Shown here one piece after another: positions 62,929 to 64,000 of a stretch of 64,000 bases of DNA (positions within the stretch are counted from its first letter, which is position 1; every line of letters begins with the position of its first letter). The position numbers and the translations under genes are program-made. The stretch covers positions 1,116,001-1,180,000 of the forward strand of contig JACKHC010000001.1 in assembly GCA_020639235.1 (NCBI GenBank), given 5' to 3'. The notes beneath the pieces are model-generated. The model did not search any database. It had not been told where the DNA came from and saw only the letters and a list, made by a program, of their open reading frames with translations. The DNA comes from Phycisphaeraceae bacterium. Lineage in GTDB: Bacteria; Planctomycetota; Phycisphaerae; Phycisphaerales; UBA1924.

Positions 62929-64000
62929 GTGAGCGCAGCGCTGCTACAGAGTTATGTGTACCAGGCGGTGAAGCCGAGCGGGCAGAAGTCGTACGGCTTC
63001 AAGTCGGCGTCGGACGAGTCGTCGCTCGCGGAGATTCTGCGGCGGGACAACCTGCTGTTGCAGCGCGCGTGGCGCTTGCCCGGTTCGGGGTCGATGCCCA
63101 AAGGCACGTCCACGAAAGACGAGGTGGCGCTGAACGAGCAGTTGGAAACGCTGCTGACGCGGGGCGTGTCGCTCGTTGAGGCGCTGGAGGTTTCGGCGAC
63201 GGTGGTGAGCGCGGAGTGCCGCCCCCGGGTGGAGAAGCTGCGGGAAATGGTCTCGGCGGGGACGGGTTTTGCGGGTGCGTGTCAGCAGGTGGGCGGGTTC
63301 GATGACGTGACGATCGCGGTGTACCGGGCCGCGGAGCGGACGGGGGACCTTGGATCGGCGGCGGGTCGGTTGTCGGAGGCGGCGCGGCGGAAGCAGACGA
63401 TCGCGGCGCGGGCGGTGACGGTGATGATCTACCCGGCGGTGATCTTCACGGTGAGCATTCTGCTGTTCACGGGTATCTTGATGTTCCTGGTGCCGATGAT
63501 CGCGGGTCAGATTCGCGAACTGGGCGGGACGATTCCGTGGTTCAGCGAGTATGTGTTCTCGGTGGGGGAGTGGATGCGTGCGCACATGGCGGCGGTGCTG
63601 CTGGGCGCGGGCGGGGCGATCTTTTTGATCGTGGCGCTGCGCGCGAAGATTCTGGAGGGGCTCGGGTGGTTGGGGCGGCTGGTGCCGGTGATCGCGAACC
63701 TGATGATCACGGTGGAAATGGCGCGGTTCTTCTCGGTGATGGCGGCGATGACGCGGTCGGGCGTGCCGCTGGCCGAGGCGCTTGCGGGCGCGACGGGGGT
63801 GATCTCGGACTCGAACCTGCGCGGGCAGTTGGACAAGTTGCGGCGGGGCCTGGTGGAGGGCGGGACTTTCCGGACGCTCATCGAGGAGGTGGACGCGATG
63901 CCGCTGGCGACGCGGCGGTTGCTGATCGCGGGCGAGCGGGGGGGTGATCTGGAGTCGGTGTTCGATGCGCTGTCGGGGGATATGTCGACGGAGGTGGAGC
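62929..64000 (+). CDS. gspF: Type II secretion inner-membrane protein GspF (partial, runs off right edge)
   Basis: The GTG at 62929 starts a frame open to the window end (357 residues visible). It has the GspF duplication: a soluble part with LNEQLETLLTRGVSLVEALE, YRAAERTGDLGSAAGRLSEA, the membrane segment VMIYPAVIFTVSILLFTGILMFLVP, and the second half MARFFSVMAAMTRSGVPLAEAL. It is the platform protein linking GspE to the pseudopilus. The last helix is missing here. Confidence 0.92.
   Translation, partial: MSAALLQSYVYQAVKPSGQKSYGFKSASDESSLAEILRRDNLLLQRAWRLPGSGSMPKGTSTKDEVALNEQLETLLTRGVSLVEALEVSATVVSAECRPRVEKLREMVSAGTGFAGACQQVGGFDDVTIAVYRAAERTGDLGSAAGRLSEAARRKQTIAARAVTVMIYPAVIFTVSILLFTGILMFLVPMIAGQIRELGGTIPWFSEYVFSVGEWMRAHMAAVLLGAGGAIFLIVALRAKILEGLGWLGRLVPVIANLMITVEMARFFSVMAAMTRSGVPLAEALAGATGVISDSNLRGQLDKLRRGLVEGGTFRTLIEEVDAMPLATRRLLIAGERGGDLESVFDALSGDMSTEVE

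Noticed and set aside
1..64000. CRISPR arrays, prophage, insertion sequences or toxin-antitoxin pairs
   Set aside because: No regularly spaced direct repeats, integrase, transposase, capsid or toxin-like genes were seen anywhere in the window.

Overview
The window looks like a chromosomal segment of a high-GC, Gram-negative planctomycete, most likely of the Phycisphaerae type. This is inferred from protein style, not from a database search. Supporting signs are an LptD-like outer-membrane protein, a type II secretion operon, the menaquinone futalosine-pathway enzyme MqnE, a planctomycete-style pseudopilin with an H...DG motif, exoproteins ending in EF-hand/dockerin-like VDVDDLN motifs, and a secreted protein with a PEP-CTERM-like tail. 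No phage, insertion sequence, integrase, rRNA or CRISPR array was seen. One tRNA gene (Leu, GAG) is present.

Layout. 1-8.9 kb is an electron-transfer locus. A large c-type cytochrome (at least 21 CXXCH motifs, cut by the left edge) is translationally coupled to a membrane ferredoxin/FAD/cytochrome-b fusion. Divergent from them are a two-repeat lipoprotein and the ResB/CcsA pair for cytochrome c maturation. 8.7-16.6 kb holds a dual-specificity-type phosphatase, a PEP-CTERM-like exoprotein, threonine aldolase, fumarylacetoacetase, a conserved unknown, a glycosyltransferase and a homogentisate dioxygenase, so tyrosine breakdown is partly encoded here. 16.7-26 kb holds a WDG-repeat exoprotein with dockerin-like tail, AMP nucleosidase, LptD, ribosomal protein L21, a degenerate QueC-like protein and a large S41 processing peptidase. 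26-35.7 kb holds a pteridine-reductase-like SDR, a DUF389 membrane protein, true QueC, tRNA-Leu, small membrane proteins, an Hpt protein, a response regulator-GGDEF, a DUF58 protein, an EamA transporter and a beta-CASP nuclease. 35.7-48.3 kb holds two tandem SGNH-like exoproteins, MqnE, a huge coiled-coil/Wzz-like protein, an ECF sigma/anti-sigma pair, a pseudopilin, a cyclophilin, TsaB and two zinc-ribbon membrane proteins. 48.3-64 kb holds a HAD hydrolase, acylphosphatase, DnaG, RpoD, RNase R, a DoxX/YkgB-like protein, a SOUL protein, a BtuF-like protein and gspD-gspE-gspF, the last cut by the right edge.

Two larger patterns stand out. First, base composition flips near 26.2-26.5 kb. To the left the + strand is C-rich, to the right it is G-rich, in genes of either orientation. 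This is the sign of skew change expected at a replication origin, yet there is no dnaA gene or DnaA-box cluster. Second, intergenic spaces carry at least two families of short palindromic repeats. One of them shows compensatory changes in its stem.

The most system-like region is 1-8.9 kb. A reductase fusion that could take electrons from NAD(P)H or ferredoxin, a heme-rich cytochrome that could carry them outward, and a cytochrome c assembly module sit back to back.
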